DNA of 45,141 bases from Xanthocytophaga flava (GCA_030068525.1 JASJOS010000031.1:1-45141); one strand, 5' to 3'. Counted from the stretch's first letter, positions 1 to 8,664 are shown. Numbers and translations are program-made. Notes: a model not told the origin generated them from the letters alone.

Positions 1-60
1 AGATTCCACCTCTTGGAGAATCTTAATAATTTGAGGTTCACTAAAGCGAGTCTTTTTCAT
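1..60 (-). CDS. IS3-family transposase OrfA, N-terminal 20 residues (partial)
   Basis: The minus strand from the ATG at 60-58 reads MKKTRFSEPQII and on to the window edge. This is the typical start of the small OrfA helix-turn-helix protein of the IS3 family, which recognises the element ends and is joined to OrfB by programmed frameshifting. The gene is cut by the window edge, not by a visible mutation. It is too short to assign to a subgroup with certainty; the starting motif M-K-K-x-R-F-S-E recalls the IS407-like group. Confidence 0.75.
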   Translation of the reverse strand, partial: MKKTRFSEPQIIKILQEVES

Positions 61-125
61 AAGAACAAGGTAAATCTAATACATTTTTCGATTTAATCCC
101 TGTCTGAATTTTGGGGGGCCTTACA
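1..125 (-). mobile_element. End of an IS3-family insertion sequence (partial)
   Basis: The element runs off the left edge of the window. Reading the minus strand from 125 there is a terminal stretch beginning TGTAAGGCCCCCCAAAATTC, then about 45 bases of leader, then an OrfA start codon at 60. A C-run followed by AAAATTCAGACAGG next to an IS3-type orfA is what the outer end of such an element looks like. The exact terminus (about 125) is estimated, because only one end is visible and no target duplication can be tested. It lies 26 bases past the stop codon of the ATPase gene, so it borders but does not break the defence operon. Confidence 0.7.
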
Positions 126-151
126 TATTAATTCCATATTTTATAGTAAGG

Positions 152-2014
152 CTATATTTTGGGTGGGCTTTGTAAATTAATCATTCTTTGACGTTCACTT
201 TGAAGTTTTGCAATTTCTCGATCTAACTTTTTTACAGGATCATCTCCATAAATCTTTTGATCATACATTTCCATTAACTTGAGGCGGATTATAGGCTCAC
301 CAACCATCTCAATCAATGCCAAAGCAGAATCTTTAGTAAAACTACTAGAATCTTTACTATTCAGCCAATCTATTATATTTTGAATCTTTTTGTTTGCAAA
401 ATCTCCAATCAGTCCATTGTCTAGAAAAAATGAATCAGCTAAAAGTGTATGTATATTTGCACCAAATGTTTCTTGCTTTTTATTTAAATCTGAGACCAAG
501 CAATTTCCATCCTTATCAGTGTTAAGGAAAATAATATTTGATCTAGGTATATCAGAAGCTATAAAAGGGGAATTAGATGTTAATATTATTTGAATAGTTT
601 TATCCTTATATAAAGTAGATAAGAAACTTAAAGTATCATTTAAAAATTTTTTTTGCCAAGCGGGATGATAATATGTATCACCTTCATCTATTAATATTTT
701 AATATGTGTTATATTTTTTAAATCTATCCTTTGATTATTGAATGTGTCAAAAAAACGGGCAAACATAGTAAACATTGCACTTTGTCCAGAACTAAGATTA
801 ACCCATACAAAATCAATAAAATAACATCCATTTGTTATTACATTACAAGTCTGCATTAAATCAAAGAAAAGAAACTCCGTATCTCCAGATATTTTAATTG
901 TTAAATGAATAAATGGATTCTTTTTAGTTTCTAAATCAGTAGGATAATCTGTATATTTTGCTAAGTCATCCAATACCTTATAGAATCGCTCTACTAAATC
1001 AATTTTATCTGAAAGTCCTTTGCTTATTTTGTTAAATAAAGCAAAATTCTGATTAATTATAGCTTCATATATGCTTGATTCATCTATGGATTCAAAAGAA
1101 TCTTGGTATTGAGCTGAAAGTGATTTTACGAAGTACCAAGCTATTAATATTTTTACTTTTTCCGATTCTTTTAGCTCTGAGTCTCTAAAAACCCAATTAA
1201 AATCTAGTTTTCTTATATTCTGTAATCGTTTTTCATCAATTCTAATTCTTAATTTTTGATCCATATCATTAAGATCCAGATGCAATAATATCTCTTCCGG
1301 CATTTTAAAAGGGAGATGCAACCTGTAACTACTTACAAAGTTTACCTGCCGCTTGATCTCTTCATTGCGATAAATATCAACAGGGTGTTCGATAAATTTG
1401 ATTGTATCAACTTTATTACCTAGGGTATCAAAAGTGTAATCACGTTCAACATGCCTTGTATAATATATAAAAGAATCTACTAGATAATTAGTTGATACAT
1501 TTAGTAAATTTGGTAGATTGTCTTCTCTACGAGTATCAAAAATATTTGAATAGAATATATAGCTAACAGATAGAAAGTATCTTTCTATTATTTCTCTATT
1601 AAATTTTCCAAGGTTCTCCCATAAACACTCGTCAAAATTTATTATTTGATATCCTTTTTTTTCTAGATCTACTTTATTTTCTATTTGAAGTTGGTTGTGA
1701 CAAAAAATCAGATTGTTGAAAATTACTATAGATTCAATTTCTGGGCTAAAGCCTACCCATCCCGAATCATAATAATTCGCTAAGTTTAATTTAATAAAAT
1801 CAAGAATATTGGACTTGCCTCCCCCATTCTTACCAATGACAGCAGTAACAGAAGATATATTTTCACCAAAGAAATTCGGTAAAGGATTACATATGTCTTC
1901 TATATTTAGTTGGTGGTTGTCAGAGTTATAATGTGCTTTATAATTGGATGAAAAGTTAAATCCTTGTTCTCTTATATTACGAAAGCCTTTAATCCAGAGG
2001 TAGATAAGCTCCAT
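152..2014 (-). CDS. ABC/SMC-like AAA family ATPase, third gene of the Argonaute operon
   Basis: A predicted cytoplasmic ATPase of about 620 residues. From the ATG at 2014 it starts MELIYLWIKGFRNI, the usual opening of a family of Bacteroidota defence-associated AAA/ABC ATPases. Walker A is GKNGGGKS (residues 61-68), an ABC-type signature LSSGQSA lies near 405, and Walker B is ILIDEGD near 440 followed by a switch-like TSNSPF. The C-terminus is a short charged helix. No Toprim, HNH or other nuclease domain is visible after the ATPase core, unlike OLD proteins. A longer reading from 2125 would overlap the Argonaute gene and adds an unlikely sequence, so I prefer 2014, 31 bases after the Argonaute stop. 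Similar ATPases occur with retron, Septu and restriction genes. Its role here is unknown; it may sense DNA ends or structure, or it may be an independent neighbour. Confidence 0.85.
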   Translation of the reverse strand: MELIYLWIKGFRNIREQGFNFSSNYKAHYNSDNHQLNIEDICNPLPNFFGENISSVTAVIGKNGGGKSNILDFIKLNLANYYDSGWVGFSPEIESIVIFNNLIFCHNQLQIENKVDLEKKGYQIINFDECLWENLGKFNREIIERYFLSVSYIFYSNIFDTRREDNLPNLLNVSTNYLVDSFIYYTRHVERDYTFDTLGNKVDTIKFIEHPVDIYRNEEIKRQVNFVSSYRLHLPFKMPEEILLHLDLNDMDQKLRIRIDEKRLQNIRKLDFNWVFRDSELKESEKVKILIAWYFVKSLSAQYQDSFESIDESSIYEAIINQNFALFNKISKGLSDKIDLVERFYKVLDDLAKYTDYPTDLETKKNPFIHLTIKISGDTEFLFFDLMQTCNVITNGCYFIDFVWVNLSSGQSAMFTMFARFFDTFNNQRIDLKNITHIKILIDEGDTYYHPAWQKKFLNDTLSFLSTLYKDKTIQIILTSNSPFIASDIPRSNIIFLNTDKDGNCLVSDLNKKQETFGANIHTLLADSFFLDNGLIGDFANKKIQNIIDWLNSKDSSSFTKDSALALIEMVGEPIIRLKLMEMYDQKIYGDDPVKKLDREIAKLQSERQRMINLQSPPKI

Positions 2015-2045
2015 TTCTATTTTATAATAAAATACAGACTTTAAT

Positions 2046-3632
2046 TTACATATAGAAAAAGTACTTATCGGGCAAAGTAGCATCTTCTTCTGCATACTGG
2101 ATAATCTCACCAACTTTCTGAGCAAAACGCAGAGTAATAGGAAGGCTATCGAAAAAGTTACAATTGTTAAAATTCAACTTTGTTAAAGCAAGTATTTCTT
2201 CTGATACTTGCTTTAAAGTAGATTCCCCTTCAAAAATAGAGATTTCTAATGGATGAGGAATATGTTGGCCTGGGAATGTCTCATAATAAGGAATATATCC
2301 AGTAGTGTACAAAATTCCTGTTTGCTTATCTAAAGGTAAAAGTGTGCCTCGCATAACCGGGTATTCACCCTCCCGACGTAATAGTTTGATACTTGCGCTT
2401 TTAATAGTAACTAAATCAATAGTTATCTCTTCTCCCAACACCTTTCGTATTCCATCTTTTAGACCTTCTACTTCTGCATAATCTGTATGCTGCGCAGCGG
2501 TCCAAAAATCAGTAGTCTTATGAATTACGACTCGGATTGGAGGTAGGTTTTGATTAAATTTTTTATATTTCTGAATAACTTCTTGAATCATGTTTTTAGC
2601 ATAATCATAAGTTAGATGTGGAGCTGCAGTGTTGTTGGCTTCTGCATCCCATTTGAAAGACTTACCGATAAAGACAATTCCCTTCCCCTCATAATTAAAA
2701 GCCTGTGCAATACTGGATCGAACCATGTTATTTTCAGCATTTAGTACTTTATGAAAGCTAATCCCAATAAAACAAGTATGTTTATCTTTTAATGTTAATG
2801 TCCAGGGTGTACCTATATTTTTATAATAGTTAGCTACTACAAAATTCCAAGCTTGCATCGATAAATCCTGTAATGACTTCTTTTTTCCAAGTATTGTATC
2901 CTCCAATATTATCTGGACGGGAATAGCATTAGGAAGAGTTATAAGTTGCGCCTTTAAATAACGACGAAGATTAAAGAATAAATTTCCTTTGTAAGGAATA
3001 GAAGATAGCTTTTTAAAAACATTGGAGGGAATCACAATAAAACATATAGCAGGTATTGAAAGGCTATTTTCCAATAGGTCTATATAAGCGTCTTTATAGA
3101 GATCGCAGATACGCACTGTACGATCGAAATTAGTAAGTTCCGAATTACCAAGAATCTCATCAATCTTTGCTTGTTTTACTGTCTTATTATTAGCTTCATC
3201 ATTAACAAAACTACAATGAAATATAGACTCCGCTGTGAAACCTGGAAAATCAGGGTTTAGTCGTTTATTTTTAACATATCTAACAGCGTCATACTCTGAT
3301 ACCGTAGCTTGTTCATCTTCTTCTATTTCATTAGGAAACAACATGCTTTCTTCATCATCTTCATCAATCACTTGCCCATCATCTATTTTCCCCCCCTCTT
3401 TCATCTTGATTTCTTTATCTGATGCCTCAATTATACTCCCAAATTGATTAATCCATTCAAGTGCTTTTTCAATATTGTAATTAGTACCTATGATGGCATA
3501 ATGAATTTCAGATCTATGAGTATGAGTACTCGTTGAGAAAAAACCACCAATTGCGATCCCTTGTTTTGGATCTTCACTAAGTCTATCGTTACCAAATTCA
3601 AGCAAAGGCTCATTTAGGAGTTCTGGATTCAT
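2046..3632 (-). CDS. Short prokaryotic Argonaute (MID-PIWI), catalytically inactive
   Basis: About 528 residues; the guide-binding subunit of a short-Argonaute defence pair. The N-terminus EPLLEFGNDR followed by DPKQGIAIGGF and later IGTNYNIEKALEW matches the start of short pAgos. A MID-like stretch NLRRYLKAQLITLPNAIPVQ lies in the middle. PIWI follows, with CFIGISF, VRSSIAQAF, RVVIHKT and near the end HPLEISIFEG, LTKLNFNNC and LPITLRFAQKVG. The first catalytic Asp of the DEDX tetrad is replaced (GISF instead of GxDx) and the RDG-type Asp is replaced by IHKT, so the protein should bind guide and target but not cut. It has no PAZ or N domain, as expected for the short class, where APAZ on the partner takes that place. 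I choose the ATG at 3632, seven bases after the partner's stop; a start at 3719 would overlap that gene by 80 bases. Confidence 0.9.
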   Translation of the reverse strand: MNPELLNEPLLEFGNDRLSEDPKQGIAIGGFFSTSTHTHRSEIHYAIIGTNYNIEKALEWINQFGSIIEASDKEIKMKEGGKIDDGQVIDEDDEESMLFPNEIEEDEQATVSEYDAVRYVKNKRLNPDFPGFTAESIFHCSFVNDEANNKTVKQAKIDEILGNSELTNFDRTVRICDLYKDAYIDLLENSLSIPAICFIVIPSNVFKKLSSIPYKGNLFFNLRRYLKAQLITLPNAIPVQIILEDTILGKKKSLQDLSMQAWNFVVANYYKNIGTPWTLTLKDKHTCFIGISFHKVLNAENNMVRSSIAQAFNYEGKGIVFIGKSFKWDAEANNTAAPHLTYDYAKNMIQEVIQKYKKFNQNLPPIRVVIHKTTDFWTAAQHTDYAEVEGLKDGIRKVLGEEITIDLVTIKSASIKLLRREGEYPVMRGTLLPLDKQTGILYTTGYIPYYETFPGQHIPHPLEISIFEGESTLKQVSEEILALTKLNFNNCNFFDSLPITLRFAQKVGEIIQYAEEDATLPDKYFFYM

Positions 3633-3639
3633 ATTTAAT

Positions 3640-5034
3640 TTAGTCAAAAAGAGAAGATTGAATAGAACTGGAAGGCGCTGAAGATATATTTTTCTTTCTC
3701 TTAAATAATTTCTCTCCATCTAGAGGAATTCCAAATTTTACCTCAAAGTTTATTGATTTCCCAATTGTAATAGATGTTTGATTTAATGTTGTTCCATCAA
3801 ATACAATTACTTCATGACTTCCTTTAGATAAATGATACCACCAAAAGTGTAATAAATCTAATACTCCATTATTAAATGTTCGAGCATTCAAATAATTAGT
3901 GTATTTGGTAATTTTTTCAGGCTTAAGAGGTGTCTTCCTATCAGAGGTAAACAAATATTTGTGACTGACCACCAAGAAAATCTTATCTTCTATGAATAAT
4001 GGTTTCGCCTCTATTGCCCAATGACGAAAAAACGCATCTTTCCCATATTGATGATAAGTCACGACAGATTTTTCGGTTTCTTTGTCTATCTTACGAGTTC
4101 GGTAAGGCACTTTGTATTCAGTTTGATCATCTTTCAGAAAAAAGTAATATTTCCTATACTCCTTTTGATAGAATAATCCTCGCTTTCTCATAAAATCCCT
4201 AATATATTCGTTCAACAGTTCTACATAATAATTACGCAAAACTACTGATTCCAATACATCTTGAAATCGATGTTCAGAACGCTTTTTACCCTCTGAAACA
4301 ACGTGTTCAAAGAAACTCTTAAAATCTTTTTCAATTGGAATGAAAGTATAAATTACAGAGTTTTTAATTACAAAGTATGGAGCCTCATTCTGTGCAATCT
4401 TTGTAAAAATATCTTTCTTTGTTTTATAATGTGTAGGGTAAGTATATATCCAGGGTGGCCTTGATCGGAAAGGCCACATATTAGTATCAAGAGTTTCTTT
4501 TGAAGAATAGTTAATTCTATTTTTAAAAGATGATTGAAATCGAGTTACAAAATCGTTCTGTCCAATGATTAACCTATTTTCAGTTTTTGAAAATAAAATT
4601 GGTTGTGATTTTGTCTTTTTCTTCTTTGTTGCTAGAGCAGCATCAATATCCGTTACTTGTTTGCAATACAAAAAATCATGACCTTCTCGACCATCAAATA
4701 TCACAAGGAGTACTTGATATCCATATTGTCGATAGTTTTTCCAATATTCAATATCATCTTCTGATGCATAAAAGCTAAATGAATCCTCATTTTCTGAAGC
4801 CATATAACTTTTATCATTCTGGGTAGATTTAATTTGAACTTTCAAAATCTGTGAGGTAGGCTTGATTTTTCCCTCTATTGTAATTTCTGTAAGTTCCACT
4901 TCTCCATCAACACCAAAGTCATTTTTAGTTTCTTCTCGCCACAAAATATATGGTTGATGCCTATTACAATAATCAGCAAAAACATTTACCCCTCTTTCTC
5001 CAATGATATGTGTGGGTAAAACAGTTTTAGACAT
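3640..5034 (-). CDS. DREN (DUF4365) nuclease-APAZ fusion, SPARDA-type effector
   Basis: 464 residues. Residues 1-170 form a DUF4365/DREN domain of the PD-(D/E)xK nuclease superfamily: E13 in GERGVNVFADY, then DFGVDGEVEL (D39, D43, E45) and LKVQIKST (Q67-x-K69), with later YQVLLVIFDG. Residues about 190-464 correspond to the APAZ region that replaces the N and PAZ parts of Argonaute in short systems; the end FEVKFGIPLDGEKLF is typical. DREN-APAZ with short pAgo is the SPARDA arrangement, in which target recognition by the Argonaute activates non-specific DNA cleavage and kills or stalls the infected cell. It is the first gene of the operon and its stop lies seven bases before the Argonaute start. 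The nuclease residues look intact. No promoter of the standard type was found upstream in the AT-rich 5035-5259 gap. Confidence 0.88.
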   Translation of the reverse strand: MSKTVLPTHIIGERGVNVFADYCNRHQPYILWREETKNDFGVDGEVELTEITIEGKIKPTSQILKVQIKSTQNDKSYMASENEDSFSFYASEDDIEYWKNYRQYGYQVLLVIFDGREGHDFLYCKQVTDIDAALATKKKKTKSQPILFSKTENRLIIGQNDFVTRFQSSFKNRINYSSKETLDTNMWPFRSRPPWIYTYPTHYKTKKDIFTKIAQNEAPYFVIKNSVIYTFIPIEKDFKSFFEHVVSEGKKRSEHRFQDVLESVVLRNYYVELLNEYIRDFMRKRGLFYQKEYRKYYFFLKDDQTEYKVPYRTRKIDKETEKSVVTYHQYGKDAFFRHWAIEAKPLFIEDKIFLVVSHKYLFTSDRKTPLKPEKITKYTNYLNARTFNNGVLDLLHFWWYHLSKGSHEVIVFDGTTLNQTSITIGKSINFEVKFGIPLDGEKLFKRKKNISSAPSSSIQSSLFD

Positions 5035-5259
5035 ACTTTCAATCCTATTATAAGAAATGCAAACACTAATTCTTGACAGTAAAATATTTATAACATTTTA
5101 CACTACAATATTCATCAAAAGGGAGAGCAAAACAATACCTTTAATAGGGTATTTTCCCCGTATTTTCCAGGTAATTTCACCCTCATTAATTTCAGAATGA
5201 ATACTATCAATCTAGCCTAAAAACCTAAGATTTCATATATAGTATGCCCTTTTATCTTT

Positions 5260-5589
5260 TTAATGGCTATAGTTAACTTGATAGAAACGTATAAGCCAAC
5301 ATAGTATCACTCCTCCTACAAACAATCCATTTGCTAACATTGATCCCTTGTTAACCTGATAAGAAGGCTTCACAACCCCAATAAATGAGTTGATGAAAAG
5401 AAACAAATATCCCAGTAGAAAAAGATTCAGACCTAAAACAAACCACCAACCATCACGAGCATATTTCCTATAGTAGCTTAAAACAGGAATAGCTATGATA
5501 ATTGCTATCACAGATAGTACATAAAATAAAGCCTGCCGAAGAAAGCCCCGCCAGAAGGCACTTTTCACATAGGTGGAGAGTAGTTTCAT
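5260..5589 (-). CDS. Small membrane protein of unknown function
   Basis: 109 residues with three hydrophobic stretches that should span the inner membrane: about 20-38 (ALFYVLSVIAIIIAIPVL), 48-70 (WWFVLGLNLFLLGYLFLFI) and 83-100 (MLANGLFVGGVILCWLI). Short charged loops lie between them. I do not recognise the family. It is on the same strand as the Argonaute operon but 225 bases upstream of it, so co-transcription is possible but not shown. It is divergent from the phytochrome gene. Confidence 0.7.
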   Translation of the reverse strand: MKLLSTYVKSAFWRGFLRQALFYVLSVIAIIIAIPVLSYYRKYARDGWWFVLGLNLFLLGYLFLFINSFIGVVKPSYQVNKGSMLANGLFVGGVILCWLIRFYQVNYSH

Positions 5590-5793
5590 GAATTCACAAA
5601 AAGAGTAGAATACAAAAATGAAGATTTTTTACAACGTTACCTACCTGTTATTTCCCATATAAAACATAGTCTTTGTACCTGGCGCGAATTTTTATCCTTT
5701 TCTTTCATTTCTCGCTTACTACGTTTTGTAGGTCATTCCACAGTACACATACTATACACAAAAATAGCTCAGGCATATAAGGGGCCTGTTCCG

Positions 5794-8082
5794 ATGAAGA
5801 ACTATCCACATTTACAAATTGACCAGTCCAATTGTGATAAAGAACCTATTCACATCATTGGCACCATTCAGGCCCATGGATTTTTGCTGGTTCTGGATAC
5901 CGAGCGTAAGACAATCGCTCAGGTAAGCGAGAATATACATCTGCTTACTGGGATCACAGCTGAACAGTGTCTGAACATGCCCTATGAGGAGCTATTGCCC
6001 AAAGAAGTGCTTGAGGAAATCAACTCATTCGGTGAAGCTTCGGCAACACAAGAAACAGTAGCCTCTCCTTTTCCGGTAGTCATACAGGAAAAGCACTACA
6101 TAGCGTTGCTGCATGATCTGAACGATAAACTGCTGCTGGAACTAGAGCCTACCCATCATCACTCCCTTACCCAGCTTACCCAACTGAATGCACTCCAGGC
6201 AGCTACCTTTCAACAGCTAAGCCAAAAAAATACGATTAACGAACTCTCCCTGGTAGCAGCCGAGCGAATTCAGCAATTGTTTGATTACGACAGGGTAATG
6301 ATCTATCAGTTTGACGAGGACTGGCATGGACATGTGGTAGCAGAGAAGGTAAAGCCAGGAGTAAAGTCGTATTTCAATCATCATTTTCCGGCCAGTGATA
6401 TTCCCGAACAGGCACGCACTATGCTCAGAAAGAAAGGTATCCGGCAGATTGTAGATGTAGCCTCAGAAAGTGTTCCCCTTATACCTTATTTGCATCCACG
6501 TACAGGCAAACCTACCAATGTCAGCAGTACCGAACTGCGAAATCCTTCTGAAATTCACCTGGAGTATTTACAGAATATGGAAGTAGGAGCCACTGTATCC
6601 ATTGCGATCCTAGTGAAAGGCAATCTGTGGGGCCTCATATGTGGTCATCACCAATCGCCCTGTCTGATTGACTACTACCAGCGTACTACAGCCCACCTGA
6701 TTACTCAGTACTATGCCTCCTGCATTCTCTCGGCTAAAGAGAAGGACGATAAGGAACTGGACCAAACCTACAAACAGGTGGAAAAGACACTTATACAGAA
6801 AATGGAGGAAAGCCTGAACATCAAAAAAAGTTTATTTGTAAAACCTGTTACTTTACTTGATTTGTCCTCTGCTACAGGAGCAGCCCTGGTGCTGAATGGC
6901 AAAATAACGACGCTGGGAAAATGTCCCGGTCAGGCTGCCATCCGAAAGCTGGTTCAGTGGGCGAGTGAGCAGACATTGCCACAGGTGTACCATACACAAG
7001 AGTTATATAAAGTATATCCTCCTGCTTTTGGGTTTAAACAGGTAGCCAGTGGCTTGCTGTTGCTGGAGCTATCCAGACACAATCAGGAATATATTCTGTA
7101 TTTTAAACCTGAGATCAAGGAGACCATCACCTGGGCAGGCAACCCCGATAAGTCGTTACAGATGGATGCGGAACAAAGGCTGCATCCGAGAAAGTCGTTT
7201 GCCAAATGGGAACAGGCCATTGAGGGCAAATCGGCTGTCTGGAGTGAGCCGGAGATTGAACGGATTTGCTCTCTGGGTAAAACGGTAGTAAGTATTCAGC
7301 TTACCTGCCAGGCCGAAAAACTGCGTGACCTCAATACGCAACTGGAGGGTAAGAATGCACAGATGGAAGACTTTACACATATTGCCTCCCATAATCTGAT
7401 TGCCCCCTTAAACAACATCCAGGGATTGCTCGGTCTGTATCACCACCAGGAAGATTTTGACACGGCTCAACTGGTGCTGGACAAAATTGCTCTGGTTTCT
7501 GGTCATATGAAACAAACGCTACAGGAACTGCACCAGTTACTCAAAGTGAACCAGAGTAAAGAACTTTCGTTTGAGCTTATTGACCTGCCAGAACTTATCC
7601 GACGGGAAATGGCAAACCTTTCCAGCCATATAGAACAAACAGGCGCACAGATTCATCCACAGCTTGCCGTTGAGTCTCTACGCTATCCAAAGGTGTATAT
7701 GGAAAGTATTCTCCATAACTTCCTTTCCAATGCCCTTAAATACCGTTCCCCGGAAAGAACACCTCACATCAAAATTACGTCCTGGCAGGCAGACGGAAAT
7801 GTGCTGCTTGAGATCGAGGATAATGGAATGGGGATAGACCTGGAAAAATACGGACACAAGCTCTTTGGCCTCTACAAGACATTTCATGCCCATGCTGACT
7901 CACGGGGTATAGGCTTATATCTGGTAAGAAAACAGGTAGAATCGCTGGGAGGAAGCATTCACGTAGACAGTCAAGTAGATGTAGGTACCCGCTTTACCGT
8001 TCGCTTTCCACAAGTAGGACAAGAAGATACCAGCCGACCTCCTGAATCAATAGAGGGTATGGCTAGGGAAGGTAGTCACTAA
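5794..8082 (+). CDS. bphP: Bacteriophytochrome sensor histidine kinase
   Basis: 762 residues, a red/far-red light sensor kinase that should bind biliverdin and autophosphorylate on His. Domain order: PAS about 15-115 with the N-terminal chromophore-binding Cys14 in NCDKEPIHIIGTIQAHG; GAF about 145-310 with the PASDIP motif near 199-204; PHY about 330-505 with the HPRKSF tongue motif; HisKA around IASHNLIAPLNN (phospho-acceptor His533); HATPase with N-box NFLSNALKY, G1 EDNGMGID and G2 SRGIGLYL. The length is normal for a phytochrome kinase without a receiver domain. No heme oxygenase (bphO) and no response regulator gene is next to it, so both the chromophore supply and the phosphotransfer partner must be encoded elsewhere. 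Repeat clusters follow it. Confidence 0.95.
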   Translation: MKNYPHLQIDQSNCDKEPIHIIGTIQAHGFLLVLDTERKTIAQVSENIHLLTGITAEQCLNMPYEELLPKEVLEEINSFGEASATQETVASPFPVVIQEKHYIALLHDLNDKLLLELEPTHHHSLTQLTQLNALQAATFQQLSQKNTINELSLVAAERIQQLFDYDRVMIYQFDEDWHGHVVAEKVKPGVKSYFNHHFPASDIPEQARTMLRKKGIRQIVDVASESVPLIPYLHPRTGKPTNVSSTELRNPSEIHLEYLQNMEVGATVSIAILVKGNLWGLICGHHQSPCLIDYYQRTTAHLITQYYASCILSAKEKDDKELDQTYKQVEKTLIQKMEESLNIKKSLFVKPVTLLDLSSATGAALVLNGKITTLGKCPGQAAIRKLVQWASEQTLPQVYHTQELYKVYPPAFGFKQVASGLLLLELSRHNQEYILYFKPEIKETITWAGNPDKSLQMDAEQRLHPRKSFAKWEQAIEGKSAVWSEPEIERICSLGKTVVSIQLTCQAEKLRDLNTQLEGKNAQMEDFTHIASHNLIAPLNNIQGLLGLYHHQEDFDTAQLVLDKIALVSGHMKQTLQELHQLLKVNQSKELSFELIDLPELIRREMANLSSHIEQTGAQIHPQLAVESLRYPKVYMESILHNFLSNALKYRSPERTPHIKITSWQADGNVLLEIEDNGMGIDLEKYGHKLFGLYKTFHAHADSRGIGLYLVRKQVESLGGSIHVDSQVDVGTRFTVRFPQVGQEDTSRPPESIEGMAREGSH

Positions 8083-8182
8083 ATACTAACCTGACTAGCT
8101 AGCCTCTCGAATGGCTTCTGATACAAACCTCGGGTTTATATATTGGCTCGTCCCATACCTTTTATGGAAATAAATGTTTTAA

Positions 8183-8252
8183 AAAGACGCTGGTTCGAAC
8201 GTCCGTTCGGACCCAAAATGAGAGCAACGTCCGTTGCGTTGGGACAAATTGA
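8183..8252 (+). repeat. Module A repeat, copy 1
   Basis: About 70 bases made of two imperfect palindromes: GACGCTGGTTCGAAC with GTCCGTTCGGACCC, then CAACGTCCGTTGCGTTGGGA. Copies occur at 11076-11110 and 12353-12420 (reverse) and 14392-14462 (same direction), all intergenic. The inner GTCCGTT core occurs twice in each full copy. Confidence 0.85.
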
Positions 8253-8298
8253 TACTTGTTCAGGTGTGTGATAGTACCCGAACAGGATTGTAACCAGC

Positions 8299-8363
8299 CA
8301 ACGCAGCGGACGCTGCTCTCAATGTGGGCACGGGTGGACACCCGCGCCAGAAACTTTCTTTGT
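8299..8363 (+). repeat. Module F repeat, copy 1
   Basis: It contains AGCGGACGCTG, GTGGACAC and the end CCAGAAACTTTCTTTGT. The reverse complement recurs at 12024-12092 with matching order and spacing. Confidence 0.7.
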
Positions 8364-8390
8364 GTTCAGAAAATTCAGGGTTTCGTTCCC

Positions 8391-8414
8391 GTCGTTGGTG
8401 TTATCACCAACCTG
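8391..8414. repeat. Module E palindrome, copy 1
   Basis: GTCGTTGGTGTT followed by ATCACCAACctg, an almost complete mirror. A perfect copy is at 11028-11051 and a half copy at 14862-14877. Confidence 0.75.
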
Positions 8415-8459
8415 AATGGTGGGAAAAAATCTTCCTTCTCAGTCGATCTCTTCACCTTT

Positions 8460-8574
8460 TGTCCTTCTGGAAGAATCCCGTGACAAAACCGGCGATCCTT
8501 CCGATTGGAGTGTATTTCTTCTCTCAGAAAACAAACGTAACTCTATTTGTCACGAGATCCTTACAGGAGGACAG
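8460..8574 (-). repeat. Module B long hairpin, copy 1 (reverse orientation)
   Basis: A 115-base unit with related ends: TGTCCTTCTGGAAGAATC at the left and the mirror GATCC-TTACAGGAGGACA at the right. The CTCTATTTGTCACGAG arm lies at the right in this copy, while it lies at the left (as its complement) in copies 12134-12244, 16544-16696 and 34860-34972, so this copy is inverted relative to those. It could fold into a long imperfect stem. Confidence 0.85.
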
Positions 8575-8664
8575 ATAAGGAGTTGATAGGGTAAAAAAGA
8601 GAGTTTTTCCCTAAAACCCTAAATTGAAAAAGTTATCGGACACGATAAGGCTTTACACTTCCTG

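Larger units (their letters stand above)
8146..8652. repeat. Mosaic repeat cluster 1, degenerate composite element
   Basis: This fills most of the 720-base gap after the phytochrome gene. It is edged by module G, a GTCCCATA-N2-TTTT-TGGAAA-like sequence: forward at about 8149-8168 and reverse at about 8622-8650 (reading AAAAAGTTAT-GGACACGATAAG). Between the edges lie module A (8183-8252), module F (8299-8363), palindrome E (8391-8414) and hairpin B (8460-8574). The better preserved cluster at 11985-12490 has the same edges and shares several modules. Short open frames here (for example 8256-8483) are made entirely of repeats and are not taken as genes. Confidence 0.55.

Noticed and set aside
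2015-2125. Longer N-terminus for the ATPase
   Set aside because: Would overlap the Argonaute gene; the family begins at MELIYLW, codon at 2014.
5035-5259. Promoter for the Argonaute operon
   Set aside because: The region is AT-rich with several TATAAT-like strings, but no TAnnTTTG box with a matching TTG was found, so none is reported.
8256-8578. Short frames of 75-84 codons after the phytochrome gene
   Set aside because: They consist entirely of repeat modules F, E and B and change with each copy.
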